Origin: Rhipicephalus microplus
Taxonomy: Eukaryota; Arthropoda; Arachnida; Ixodida; Ixodidae
Assembly: GCF_043290135.1 (NCBI RefSeq)
Contig: NW_027464588.1
Location: 5,803,501 to 5,867,500, forward strand
Reading direction: 5' to 3'
DNA: 64,000 nucleotides
Within the stretch, counting starts at the first letter, position 1. Each line of letters opens with the position of its first letter. This document shows, piece after piece, positions 36,060 to 48,493 of the stretch. Made by a program: the position numbers and the translations under genes. Below the pieces are notes generated by a model. The model saw only the letters and a program-made list of their open reading frames with translations, had not been told where the DNA came from and did no database searches.

Positions 36060-36290
36060 GTTTTTCAGTGTACACCCCACTCGCATGGGTGTAGCTTCAT
36101 CCAACACCCATAGTTTAGGGGTGTTCATAAACACCTAATAAAGTAGGGTGTAACGTTTCTTTACACCCTACTGTTCAGGGTGTTTCTAAACACCTTATTG
36201 TTTAGGGTGTTCCTAGACACCCTAAGAGGGTGTTGCCCATGGGACAAAAGATATACACCCTTATGGGTGTAAAAATTTTTAGAGTGTGCC
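36060..36290. mobile_element. MITE-like repeat with GGGTGT/ACACCC modules, second copy
   Basis: It starts near GTGTACACCCCACTCGCATG and holds about ten GGGTGT/ACACCC modules in alternating orientation (AGGGTGTTTCTAAACACC, AGGGTGTTCCTAGACACC). It ends GGGTGTAAAAATTTTTAGAG at 36269-36290, the inverted counterpart of the start of the 29-kb copy. No transposase; it is a non-autonomous element at best. Confidence 0.65.
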
Positions 36291-36294
36291 TCGA

Positions 36295-37546
36295 AAGTGA
36301 GACGTGTCTCGGTTGCGTAGTTCGACAATTTCAGGCTATCCAAGTCGTCCTCATTTTGTTTATTAAGAGTGGCGTCACTCTGGTTAAGGCAAATTGAGTT
36401 TTGAACACTATGATAGCATGCAGCTGGGTCAAAGAAGCAATACACGTGTGAATGCTGAAGTTTGGCGGCTGTCGTACCTTGAAATATTTTCTGGGGTTGT
36501 CTTTGCCTAGAAAGTGCAGTAGACTCTGCATGTCAGGTCGCAGGCCACCCCGAGCCACCATAGATTTGTATCTGTGGTTTTGGCGTATTGTAATGATGGT
36601 GGCAAAAAACAAAGGAACTGGCCTGAATCAGTTGCGGTGATGTCTCCCACTGGCACACAGCTTTTGTGTTATGAACGACGCTGTATACTCCGTAAGCGCA
36701 GGGTAAGGATGTATTTTCCTGGGAAAGGCATACTAGGGAAGCTCTTTAAAGAGAGGCAAGTATGTTTGCGCAAAATAACTAATCAATTATTTGCGAATGA
36801 TGTAGAATGACTGACTGCAGTGACACACCGCCATCGAATATCACCAATGGCTCACCCATATCAACACCAGTGGTGACGATAGGTGGTTGACAAGCTCGGA
36901 CAAGGGTTATCCTCCTCGGCATGTTTCACCACAGAAGAGTTCCAGCGTAGCAGAAGCCCATTGTGGTCGAAATGCCGAAACACCAGCGTGGTCTTTCGAT
37001 TTAGGTGCACCTTCAAGAAACCCCAATTTCTCTGGAGACCAACGCTGCAACTTACCTCTTGGCATACTGTTGTACTTGTTTTGACACTTCAGAATTTTCA
37101 AACTGCGCACCAAACTTAACCTTCCTAGCGCTGACAATCTTGGGATAAAATATTTTAACAGAAGGGCCTCCTCCCGCACTACATGTAAAAACTAACGCTG
37201 AATTCTAATTTACTACTCTGGCTATCCGCGTTAATAAACACCCTCGCAATGCACGTAGGGTCTTAAATTCATTCTGGAACTCCCAATTCTGGGGATATGG
37301 TTTACAACTAGAGACGTTTAATCAGTAGGACAATGTTGGCGAAGATTGTTGATGACCCAAGTGCTTGTAATGCCAGCGTAGGTAAGCTTGCATGACTTTT
37401 TTATTCATTGGCTCATGTTTAGTTGGCTAGAAGTTTTCGGGCAGCAACGGACCCTTTCAAGAGCGGCTGCAGCATCCTGTGAAGACGTTCTCTGACTACG
37501 CGTTGAGTATATGCGATATTGACCGCTGTGATTTAGTTCAGGTATC
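36295..37546. other. Non-coding DNA, no gene seen
   Basis: Overlapping short frames between 36450 and 37180 show no motif. Nothing is supported. Confidence 0.5.
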
Positions 37547-37779
37547 TTGCTTGCTTACAGTACTCGGCTGCTGACCCGAAGGTCGCGGGTTCGATTCCCG
37601 GCTGCGGCGGCTGCATTTCCGATGGAGGCGGAAATGTTGTAGGCCCGTGTGCTCAGATTTGGGTGCACGTTAAAGAACCCCAGGTGGTCAAAATTTCCGG
37701 AGCCCTCCACTACGGCGTCTCTCATAATCAAATAGTGGTTTTGGGACGTTAAACCCCACAAATCAATTGCTTGCTTACA
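37547..37779 (+). mobile_element. Ruka-like SINE, slightly 5'-truncated, with 13-bp TSD
   Basis: The body 37560-37766 begins inside the A-box region (GTACTCGGCTGCTGACCCG), retains a perfect B box (GCGGGTTCGATTCCCGG) and the full body, and ends ACAAATCAA. Perfect flanks TTGCTTGCTTACA lie at 37547-37559 and 37767-37779. Low divergence suggests a recent insertion. Confidence 0.92.
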
Positions 37780-38050
37780 AATATTTTGTTAATCACGGTA
37801 CGCATTGACGGTGGCGCTTCACATTTTTGATCGGACGCAAATGAAATTCCCCGCGCTCAAAGCAGAACTTAGGCTACTTTGCTCAGTCCGCTGCCTATTT
37901 CCGGATTCGTCAACGCCTTTTTCACGAGTGATGATTACGGTGAGTTCGCCCATTCTTTTGTCCATTTTTATTCTCTGACAAGTCTCTTGTTTCTGCTTTC
38001 AGAGCCACCGGCGTTTTTTTTCCTGTTTCAAAGTTTTACAAACCCTCATT

Positions 38051-38294
38051 ATGTAAGTATTGTTGCCGCACCACAGTGGTCTTGTGGCTAAGGTACTCGG
38101 TGGCTGACTGTGGCGGCTGCATATTTGACGGAGGCAAAAATCCTGTAGACCCCTGTGATCTGATTTTGGTGCATGTTAAAAAAAGTACAGGTGGTCAATA
38201 TTTCTGGAGCCCACCACTACAGCGTCACTCGAATCATATGGTGGTTTTGAGACGTTGAACATCCTACATCGTCATCATTATAATGTAAGTATTG
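38051..38294 (+). mobile_element. Ruka-like SINE with internal deletion, 12-bp TSD
   Basis: The body 38063-38282 keeps the A-box part (GTGGTCTTGTGGCTAAGGTA) but lacks the anticodon-to-B-box segment, jumping to TGGCGGCTGCATATTTGACG. The flanks ATGTAAGTATTG (38051-38062 and 38283-38294) are identical. The loss of the B box would abolish type 2 Pol III promotion. The rest of the body is moderately diverged. Confidence 0.88.
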
Positions 38295-38890
38295 GCTTCT
38301 ATAGGACTATGTGCGTGGCCTACACTGCCTGTAATGAAAACCGCCTTTGTGTTTGTCCGCGAAGTGGGAAAACTGAAGTAAAGTTTTTCGTAATACAAGC
38401 CATATGCAATGAAATGCAAAAATTGAGGGCTAATACACTTGCTTGTGCTTGCAATGTTTAGAGGTCGTGCGATGTCGGCCTAATTCGGACTGAAGCGCTT
38501 ACATCAGAGCCAACAATACTTTTAGTGGCAATAATTTGCAGTGACATGATGCGGTTAGCAGAAGCAATTGCTAATTGTAGCCGTTATAATGAAAACAGTC
38601 CCGTTTACATCAGTGAGTACTGTACACAAAAAATGAACAGTAAAACATGAAAAGTATGAGACATTTTCACTGCATAGTATCGTTTCAAGCTCCGAAACAA
38701 TATATGAGTGATTATGGCTCTCGCGAAAAAATTCTGTAGTGCTGAATAAATATACCTTTCAGAAATGCACGTTTAAGGCGTGCTCGATTATTCAGAAGCC
38801 GCACACGTGAGAACCCACTTACGATTAATCTGCTTGAATACCCTTACGCAAGAAAACGCAAGTGTGCTTCTTTTATTCTTGACTCAATTT

Positions 38891-39153
38891 TTACACTTGC
38901 CCCGCGGTGGTGCTCTAGTGGCTAAGGTACTCTGCTGCTGACCCGCGGGTAGCGGGGTTGAATCCCGGCTGCGGAGGCTGCATTTTTGATGGAGGCGAAA
39001 ACGCTGTAGGCCCGTGTGCTCAGATTTGGGTGCACGCCAAAGAACCCCAGGTTGTCGAAATTTGCGGAGCCCTCCACTATGGCGCCTCTTCTAACCATAT
39101 GATTGTTTTGGGACGTTGGCTCCACATATCAAATAAATTGATTGTTACACTTG
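38891..39153 (+). mobile_element. Ruka-like SINE, full length, 9-bp TSD
   Basis: The body 38900-39144 has a tRNA-like head (CGGTGGTGCTCTAGTGGCTA) and a B-box-like GGGGTTGAATCCCGG. The body contains AACCCCAGGTTGTCG and ends TCAAATAAATTGATTG. Flanks TTACACTTG lie at 38891-38899 and 39145-39153. It is about as diverged as the 24.4-kb copy. Confidence 0.88.
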
Positions 39154-41137
39154 TCAGAAAAAAATGTAATTGTCGCTTTATTTGTGAATTTCAGCTTTCC
39201 ACGCAATATAGTTTGTATGTTACCATGCATTCCCATATAAGCAGTTGCTATGCTTTTCAAACGTTGTTTTTTCTTTCTTGTGTGAGAACCAGAACTTCTT
39301 TTCTGCTCACGGCAGTAAAAACGTTTACGCCACTAAGCACAAAAAATGGCCGATGCCAGTAAGACATAATAACATCGTCGGGGAAGCAATGCCATCTCTG
39401 CACACGTGAATCTACGTGACTATTAGTATGCTGGAAAGTTTAGTAAAGTGCGGAGAACGTACCTTTGGTTTCATTGCGAACAAAGACGATTACGGACAAG
39501 ACTTAGGAGGAGCACTGACTGTGCGTTGTCTTTAGCTTCTAAAGCCTTTACACACACATTAGGGATTGGTTATAGACTTTCAGAACTTTGGCTATCTTTT
39601 CAGACATGTCAAAGTTGCATGTGTATATGTTTAGAAAAGCACGTCGACTCTCTCTAGAACCTGAAGTCATAACAAACATGACTGTCCAAATAAAAAGCTC
39701 AGTGCATGACCTTTCTAAAGAGAGCGAGTGTGCCTCTCTAAAAGAGTGGCATATATCCGAGTCTCACAATAAAAAATGATGGTCAAAGAACGCTTTTTTC
39801 TTTTCTTGTTGTGCAATAAAATATCATTACTTCAGATTTCGCGGGACTGGAAGAACTTTAGAAGTTAACTGAGTTCTGAAATACCAATAGTAGAATGAAA
39901 ACAAAGAATGTCTATTGCATCAATGCATTTCTATCAATGCAGCTCGAAGTCCAGTAACTATTTTGCATAAGAGCAAGGCAAATGAGGTCATTTTTGTGGT
40001 TCACTACTTCGTGAACAACGTTAGCCCTCGTGTTTTACCTCGAAACTTGCTTTGAACCCAAACCTTACTACGTGCCGGTACGCACTTGTAGATAGCGACT
40101 TCACGTTTCCGTAAGGCCGTAGTCATTTAGGCTATCCAAGATTACTACTTTTGCTCTTTGAGTCCACGAATGCTTCGAGGACCGTGGAAATCAACAAAAT
40201 TGAGTTTATTGCCACTAAAAATGCCCAATACTTTCGCGAACAAAGAGTACATCCAACCCTCCAATTTTTCCTTCCGCATCGAATTAACGAGCATTAACTG
40301 TAATCCGGGTTCTACGAAGAGCTTGACACAGAGTTCATGTGTCCTCGGGATTGAAAACACGAGATTAAATTTTAGTGCTTGTCTCGTTTACTGTTACTCC
40401 TTCGGTCCTTGTTTCGAATACATTACTATATATCTTTGTTTCGTATGCATACTATATTTAGATTGAAGCAGTCATGGCAGTGTTTCGTATGCATACTATA
40501 TTTAGATTGAAGCAGTCATGGCAGCGCAAGGTATACGCAAAGTTGAACACGGCTTTGAAAATCACGGCCACCGAATTGCCCCTAATGTAGTCCATGAAAA
40601 TCAAGAACAATCAGGTGATTGTTTATAAAACCTAAAAAACCGCTTTTTTTATTAACAGAGAAACAACTTTATGGCATTTTCTTTGTTGTAATCTTTTTTT
40701 TGCGCACACGCTCTTGGTAAATGAACGTTTTTCTAGTTTCCCGTGAGCCAAATATGGCAGTTGCGTGCAGCACCCGTGATTTCTTGTGCATGCTGTCTCC
40801 AATTGTTTGATTTTGCATAACGATGACTTGGTTTAATAAATAAAGTAAGCAATGAACAACTACTCGTACTTTATTATTCCCAGCTGTTGTTCGATTGGAC
40901 TCACGGAGAGAGAGCAGACCTAAACGCCCCATCGCAGTCGCAAAATATTTAAAAGAACTTTTTGCGGAAGGATTCTTCGCTATGAATGTTACTGGCAGTA
41001 GAGTCAATAAACCATGATTTCTGGCGTCATTTGTGAATTACTGCTGCTTTTTTGTGTGCCATGCCACCGTGTCTGTGGCTATTACGAAGGAAATAGGTTT
41101 TAGTGTGTTCTCTGCGTACCGTTGCGCTGCACCTACA
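39154..41137. other. AT-rich non-coding DNA with a 44-bp tandem duplication
   Basis: A 44-bp unit is directly repeated at 40438-40481 and 40482-40523 (unit includes TCGTATGCATACTATATTTA). Frames of 70-110 codons at 40145-40466 and 40669-41007 carry no recognisable motif and are not called. Confidence 0.55.
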
Positions 41138-41407
41138 GCTTCTCGGCAGGTTGATTGATTGGTATGTGGGGTTTAACGTCCCAAAACCACTATATGATTA
41201 TGAGAGACGCCGTAGTGGAGGGCTCCGGAAATTTAGACCACCTGGGGTTCTTGAACGTGCACCCAAATCTGAGCACACGGGCCTACAACATTTCCGCCTC
41301 CATCGGAAATGCAGCCGCCGCAGCCGGGATTCGAACCCGCGCCCTGCGGGTCAGCAGCCGAGTACCTTAGCCACTAGACCACCGCGGCGGGGCGGCTTCT
41401 CGGCAGG
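41138..41407 (-). mobile_element. Ruka-like SINE, full length, best preserved copy, 13-bp TSD
   Basis: The body 41151-41394, read in reverse, has an intact A-box region (GCGGTGGTCTAGTGGCTAAG), an intact B box (GCGGGTTCGAATCCCGG), the full core and a tail ending ATACCAATCAATCAA. Perfect 13-bp flanks GCTTCTCGGCAGG lie at 41138-41150 and 41395-41407. It is a candidate master-like copy. It sits about 50 bp left of the satellite array. Confidence 0.93.
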
Positions 41408-41449
41408 AAGTGAACGTTTTGCGTGCGCTATGTTACATCACGAGCTCTT

Positions 41450-42130
41450 TTAGCGCTTTTTTTTCGTATACCGTGCAAAAGCAATGCTCCTAGGAAGCAG
41501 CTATTTAGTGTGTTTTTCGAGTCCTGTGTCGCACCGTCCGCGGCGCTTTCGCAGCAGCTCTTTTAGAGCTTTTTCCACGTACCGCGCCTGAGCATCCATG
41601 TTCCTAGGAAGCAGCTCTTTAACAAGTTTTTGTAGCGCTATACATCGCAGCCGCTGCGGCTTTTTCGTAAAACAACTTTTGGTGTTTTTTCGCGTACCAC
41701 GCCACAGCACGCACGCTCTTCAGGAGTAGCTCGTTAGCATCTTTTTCGAGCGCTAGGTCGCAAAGTTCATGGCTCTTTCGCAGGTGCACTTTTGCCGTTT
41801 TTTGCATACCTTGCCATGGCATCCATGCTTCTTTAGAGGGTTTTTTAGTGTTTTTTGAGTGCTATGTCGCAGCGTCCAAGGCTCTTTCGCAGGAGCACTT
41901 TCGGCACTTTTTCCGCGTACCACGTCAGTCCACACTCATCTGGAGGAGCTGTTGGCGTGTTTTAATGAGCGTTATGTCACTGCGACCACAACCCTTTTGC
42001 GAGAGCACTTTTTCGCGGGAGCACTCTCGGTGCTTTTTCCGCGTCACAGCGTCCACGCTCAACAATATGCTATCGTGTATTTCGAGCGCTATGTAACTGC
42101 GACCGCGGCCCTTTAGTGGGGGTACTTTCG
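41450..42130. repeat. Satellite left edge, degenerate monomers
   Basis: Monomers here show an older consensus: GTCGCAGCGTCCGCGGC with CTCTTTCGCAGGAGC, then CGTACCGCGCCACAGC and CTCCTNGGAAGCAGC. Spacing is irregular. The two halves of a monomer are more alike here than in the core. Confidence 0.85.
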
Positions 42131-42287
42131 GTGCTTTTTCTGCGTCACAGCGTCCACGGTCATCTGCAGGAGTATGCTAGCGTAATTTTCGAGCGCTATG
42201 TCACTGCGACCACGACCCTTTCGCGGGAGGACTTTCGGTGCTTATTCCGCGTCACAGTTTCCACGCTCATTGACAGGAGTATGCTAG

Positions 42288-44819
42288 CGTGTTTATCGAG
42301 CGCTATGTCACTGCGACCACGACCCTTTCGCGGGAGCACTTCAGTGCTTTTTCCACGTCACAGTGTCCACACTCATCGGCAGGAGTATACTAGCGTGTTT
42401 TTCGAGCGCTATGCCACTGCGACCACGACCCTCTCGCGAGAGCACTTTCGGTGCTTTTTGCGCGTCACAGCGTCTACGCTCATCAATATGCTATCGTGTA
42501 TTTCGAGCGCTATGTCACTGCGACCACGACCCTTTCGCGGGAGGACTTTCGGTGCTTATTCCGCGTCACAGTTTCCACGCTCATTGACAGGAGTATGCTA
42601 GCGTGTTTATCGAGCGCTATGCCACTGCGACCACGACCCTTTCGCGGGAGCACTTTCAGTGCTTTTTCCGCGTCACAGTGTCCACACTCATCGGCAGGAG
42701 TATGCTAGCGTGTTTTTCGAGCGCTATGTCACTGCGACCACGACCCTTTCGCGGGAGCACTTTCGGTGCTTTTTCCGCGTCACAGTGTCCACGCTCATCG
42801 GCAGGAGTATGCTAGCGTAATTTTCGAGCGCTATGTCACTGCGACCACGACTCTTTCGCGGGAGGACTTTCGGTGCTTATTCCGCGTCACAGTTTCCACG
42901 CTCATTGACAGGAGTATGCTAGCGTGTTTATCGAGCGCTATGCCACTGCGACCACGACCCTTTCGCGGGAGCACTTTCGGTGCTTTTTCTGCGTCACAGC
43001 GTCCACGCTCATCTGGAGGAGTATGCTAGCGTAATTTTCGAGCGCTATGTCACTGCGACCACGACCCTTTCGCAGGAGGACTTTCGGTGCTTATTCCGCG
43101 TCACAGTTTCCACGCTCATTGACAGGAGTATGCTAGCGTGTTTATCGAGCGCTATCTCACTGCGACCACGACCCTTTCGCGGGAGCACTTTCAGTGCTTT
43201 TTCCGCGTCACAGTGTCCACACTCATCGGCAGGAGTATGCTAGCGTGTTTTTCGAGCGCTATGCCACAGCGACCACGACCCTCTCGCGAGAGCACTTTCG
43301 GTGCTTTTTGCGCGTCACAGCGTCTACGCTCATCAATATGCTATCGTGTATTTCGAGCGCTATGTCACTGCGACCACGACCCTTTCGCGGGAGGACTTTC
43401 TGTGCTTATTCCGCGTCACAGTTTCCACGCTCATTGACAGGAGTATGCTAGCGTGTTTATCGAGCGCTATGCCACTGCGACCACGACCCTTTCGCGGGAG
43501 CACTTTCAGTGCTTTTTCCGCGTCACAGTGTCCACACTCATCGGCAGGAGTATGCTAGCGTGTTTTTCGAGCGCTATGCCACAGCGACCACGACCCTCTC
43601 GCGAGAGCACTTTCGGTGCTTTTTGCGCGTCACAGCGTCTACGCTCATCAATATGCTATCGTGTATTTCGAGCGCTATGTCACTGCGACCACGACCCTTT
43701 CGCGGGAGGACTTTCTGTGCTTATTCCGCGTCACAGTTTCCACGCTCATTGACAGGAGTATGCTAGCGTGTTTATCGAGCGCTATGTCACTGCGACCACG
43801 ACCCTTTCGCGGGAGCACTTTCAGTGCTTTTTCCGCGTCACAGTGTCCACACTCATCGGCAGGAGTATGCTAGCGTGTTTTTCGAGCGCTATGCCACAGC
43901 GACCACGACCCTCTCGCGAGAGCACTTTCGGTGCTTTTTGCGCGTCACAGCGTCTACGCTCATCAATATGCTATCGTGTATTTCGAGCGCTATGTCACTG
44001 CGACCACGACCCTTTCGCGGGAGGACTTTCTGTGCTTATTCCGCGTCACAGTTTCCACGCTCATTGACAGGAGTATGCTAGCGTGTTTATCGAGCGCTAT
44101 GTCACTGCGACCACGACCCTTTCGCGGGAGCACTTTCAGTGCTTTTTCCGCGTCACAGTGTCCACACTCATCGGCAGGAGTATGCTAGCGTGTTTTTCGA
44201 GCGCTATGCCACAGCGACCACGACCCTCTCGCGAGAGCACTTTCGGTGCTTTTTGCGCGTCACAGCGTCCACGCTCATCAATATGCTATCGTGTATTTCG
44301 AGCGCTATGTCACTGCGACCACGACCCTTTCGCGGGAGGACTTTCTGTGCTTATTCCGCGTCACAGTTTCCACGCTCATTGACAGGAGTATGCTAGCGTG
44401 TTTATCGAGCGCTATGCCACTGCGACCACGACCCTTTCGCGGGAGGACTTTCGGTGCTTATTCCGCGTCACAGTTTCCACGCTCATTGACAGGAGTATGC
44501 TAGCGTGTTTATCGAGCGCTATGTCACTGCGACCACGACCCTTTCGCGGGAGCACTTTCAGTGCTTTTTCCGCGTCACAGTGTCCACACTCATCGGCAGG
44601 AGTATGCTAGCGTGTTTTTCAAGCGCTATGCCACTGCGACCACGACCCTCTCGCGAGAGCACTTTCGGTGCTTTTTGCGCGTCACAGCGTCCACGCTCAT
44701 CAATATGCTATCGTGTATTTCGAGCGCTATGTCACTGCGACGACCACCCTTTCGCGGGAGGACTTTCGGTGCTTATTCCGCGTCACAGTTTCCACGCTCG
44801 TTGACAGGAGTATGCTAGC
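42288..44819. repeat. 315-bp higher-order repeat (three monomers: 107 + 101 + 107)
   Basis: One unit joins a monomer with CACTTTCAGTGC, a monomer with the palindrome TCTCGCGAGA and a 6-bp deletion (CATCAATATGCTATCG), and a monomer with GGAGGACTTTC and TTATTCCGCG. Copies start at 42288 (1 bp shorter), 43138, 43453, 43768, 44083 and 44505. The four from 43138 to 44397 are consecutive and nearly identical. Confidence 0.9.
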
Positions 44820-46908
44820 GTGCTTGTCGAGCGCTATGCCACTGCGACCACGACCTTTTCGCGGGAGCACTTTCGGTGCTTTTTCCGCGTCACAGTGTCC
44901 ACGCTCATCGGCAGGAGTATGCTAGCGTAATTTTCGAGCGCTATGTCACTGCGACCACGACCCTTTCGCGGGAGGACTTTCGGTGCTTATTCCGCGTCAC
45001 AGTTTCCACGCTCATTCACAGGAGTTTGCTAGCGTGTTTATCGAGCGCTATGCCACTGCGACCACGACCCTCTCGCGAGAGCACTTTCGGTGCTTTTTCC
45101 GCGTCACAGCGTCTACGCTCATCGGCAGGAGTATGCTAGCGTGTTTTTCGAGCGCTATGTCACTGCGACCACGACCCTTTCGCGGGAGCACTTTCGGTGC
45201 TTTTTCCGCGTCACAGTGTCCACGCTCATCGGCAGGAGTATGCTAGCGTGTTTTTCGAGCGCTATGTCACTGCGACCACGACCCTTTCGCGGGAGCACTT
45301 TCGGTGCTTTTTCCGCGTCACAGTGTCCACGCTCATCGGCAGGAGTATGCTAGCGTAATTTTCGAGCGCTATGTCACTGCGACCACGACCCTTTCGCGGG
45401 AGGACTTTCGGTGCTTATTCCGCGTCACAGTTTCCACGCTCGTTGACAGGAGTATGCTAGCGTGTTTGTCGAGCGCTATGCCACTGCGACCACGACCCTT
45501 TCGCGGGAGCACTTTCGGTGCTTTTTCCGCGTCACAGTGTCCACGCTCATCGGCAGGAGTATGCTAACGTGTTTTTCGAGCGCTATGTCACTGCGACCAC
45601 GACCCTTTCGCGGGAGGACTTTCGGTGCTTATTCCGCGTCACAGTTTCCACGCTCGTCGACAGGAGTATGCTAGCGTGTTTGTCGAGCGCTATGCCACTG
45701 CGACCGCGACCCTTTCGCGGGAGCACTTTCGGTGCTTATTCCGCGTCACAGTTTCCACGCTCGTTGACAGGAGTATGCTAGCGTGTTTGTCGAGCGCTAT
45801 GCCACTGCGACCGCGACCCTTTCGCGGGAGCACTTTCGGTGCTTTTTCCGCGTCACAGCGTCTACGCTCATCGGCAGGAGTATGCTAGCGTGTTTTTCGA
45901 GCGCTATGTCACTGCGACCACGACCCTTTCGCGGGAGCACTTTCGGTGCTTTTTCCGCGTCACAGTGTCCACGCTCATCGGCAGGAGTATGCTAGCGTAA
46001 TTTTCGAGCGCTATGTCACTGCGACCACGACCCTTTCGCGGGAGGACTTTCGGTGCTTATTCCGCGTCGCAGTTTCCACGCTCGTTGACAGGAGTATGCT
46101 AGCGTGTTTATCGAGCGCTATGCCACTGCGACCACGACCCTCTCGCGAGAGCACTTTCGGTGCTTTTTCCGCGTCACAGCGTCTACGCTCATCGGCAGGA
46201 GTATGCTAGCGTGTTTTTCGAGCGCTATGTCACTGCGACCACGACCCTTTCGCGGGAGCACTTTCGGTGCTTTTTCCGCGTCACAGTGTCCACGCTCATC
46301 GGCAGGAGTATGCTAGCGTGTTTTTCGAGCGCTATGTCACTGCGACCACGACCCTTTCGCGGGAGGACTTTCGGTGCTTATTCCGCGTCACAGTTTCCAC
46401 GCTCGTTGACAGGAGTATGCTAGCGTGTTTATCGAGCGCTATGCCACTGCGACCACGACCCTCTCGCGAGAGCACTTTCGGTGCTTTTTCCGCGTCACAG
46501 CGTCTACGCTCATCGGCAGGAGTATGCTAGCGTGTTTGTCGAGCGCTATGCCACTGCGACCACGACCCTTTCGCGGGAGCACTTTCGGTGCTTTTTCCGC
46601 GTCACAGCGTCTACGCTCATCGGCAGGAGTATGCTAGCGTGTTTTTCGAGCGCTATGTCACTGCGACCACGACCCTTTCGCGGGAGCACTTTCGGTGCTT
46701 TTTCCGCGTCACAGTGTCCACGCTCATCGGCAGGAGTATGCTAGCGTAATTTTCGAGCGCTATGTCACTGCGACCACGACCCTTTCGCGGGAGGACTTTC
46801 GGTGCTTATTCCGCGTCACAGTTTCCACGCTCATTCACAGGAGTATGCTAGCGTGTTTATCGAGCGCTATGTCACTGCGACCACGACCCTTTCGCGGGAG
46901 CACTTTCG

Positions 46909-48493
46909 GTGCTTTTTCCGCGTCACAGCGTCTACGCTCATCGGCAGGAGTATGCTAGCGTGTTTTTCGAGCGCTATGTCACTGCGACCACGACCCTTTC
47001 GCGGGAGCACTTTCGGTGCTTTTTCCGCGTCACAGTGTCCACGCTCATCGACAGGAGTATGCTAGCGTGTTTTTCGAGCGCTATGTCACTGCGACCACGA
47101 CCCTCTCGCGAGAGCACTTTCGGTGCTTTTTCCGCGTCACAGCGTCTACGCTCATCGGCAGGAGTATGCTAGCGTGTTTTTCGAGCGCTATGTCACTGCG
47201 ACCACGACCCTTTCGCGGGAGCACTTTCGGTGCTTTTTCCGCTTCACAGTGTCCACGCTCATTGGCAGGAGTTTGCTAGCGTGTTTTTCGAGCGCTATGC
47301 CACTGCGACCACGACCCTCTCGCGAGAGCCCTTTCGGTGCTTTTTCCGCGTCACAGTGTCTACGCTCATCTGCAGGAGTATGCTAGCGTGTTTTTCGAGC
47401 GCTATGCCACTGCGACCACGACCCTCTCGCGAGAGCACTTTCGATGCTTTTTCCGCGTCGCAGCGTCTACGCTCATCGGCAGGAGTATGCTAGCGTGTTT
47501 TTCGAGCGCTATGTCACTGCGACCACGACCCTTTCGCGGGAGCACTTTCGGTGCTTTTTCCGCTTCACAGTGTCCACGCTCATTGGCAGGAGTTTGCTAG
47601 CGTGTTTTTCGAGCGCTATGTCACTGCGACCACGACCCTCTCGAGAGAGCACTTTCGGTGCTTTTTCCGCGTCACAGCGTCTACGCTCATCGGCAGGAGT
47701 ATGCTAGCGTGTTTTTCGAGCGCTATGTCACTGCGACCACGACCCTTTCGCGAGAGCACTTTCGGTGCTTTTTCCGCGTCACAGCGTCTACGCTCATTGG
47801 CAGGAGTTTGCTAGCGTGTTTTTCGAGCGCTATGTCACTGCGACCACGACCCTCTCGCGAGAGCACTTTCGATGCTTTTTCCGCGTCGCAGCGTCTACGC
47901 TCATCGGCAGGAGTATGCTAGCGTGTTTTTCGAGCGCTATGTCACTGCGGCCACGACCCTTTCGCGGGAGCACTTTCGGTGCTTTTTCCGCGTCACAGTG
48001 TCCACGCTCATCGGCAGGAGTATGCTAGCGTGTTTTTCGAGCGCTATGTCACTGCGACCACGACCCTCTCGCGAGAGAACTTTCGGTGCTTTTTCCGCGT
48101 CACAGCGTCTACGCTCATCGGCAGGAGTATGCTAGCGTGTTTTTCGAGCGCTATGTCACTGCGACCACGACCCTTTCGCGGGAGCACTTTCGGTGCTTTT
48201 TCCGCTTCACAGTGTCCACGCTCATTGGCAGGAGTTTGCTAGCGTGTTTTTCGAGCGCTATGCCACTGCGACCACGACCCTCTCGCGAGAGCCTTTTCGG
48301 TGCTTTTTCCGCGTCACAGTGTCTACGCTCATCTGCAGGAGTATGCTAGCGTGTTTTTCGAGCGCTATGCCACTGCGACCACGACCCTCTCGCGAGAGCA
48401 CTTTCGATGCTTTTTCCGCGTCGCAGCGTCTACGCTCATCGGCAGGAGTGTGCTAGCGTGTTTTTCGAGCGCTATGCCACTGTGACCACGACC
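46909..48493. repeat. 963-bp (nine-monomer) duplication within the satellite
   Basis: The block of monomers at about 46909-47530 recurs at 47872-48493, offset exactly 963 bp (9 x 107). Shared variants include CCGCTTCACAGTG, the GGCAGGAGTTTGCTAGC variant, GAGAGCCCTTTCGG/GAGAGCCTTTTCGG and CATCTGCAGGAG. A shorter 321-bp (3 x 107) recurrence is visible inside it (47123 against 47444). Confidence 0.85.

Noticed and set aside
41151..41394. tRNA gene at the head of the best-preserved SINE
   Set aside because: The head has intact Pol III boxes, but it is part of a 244-bp unit with target-site duplications, so it is a SINE.
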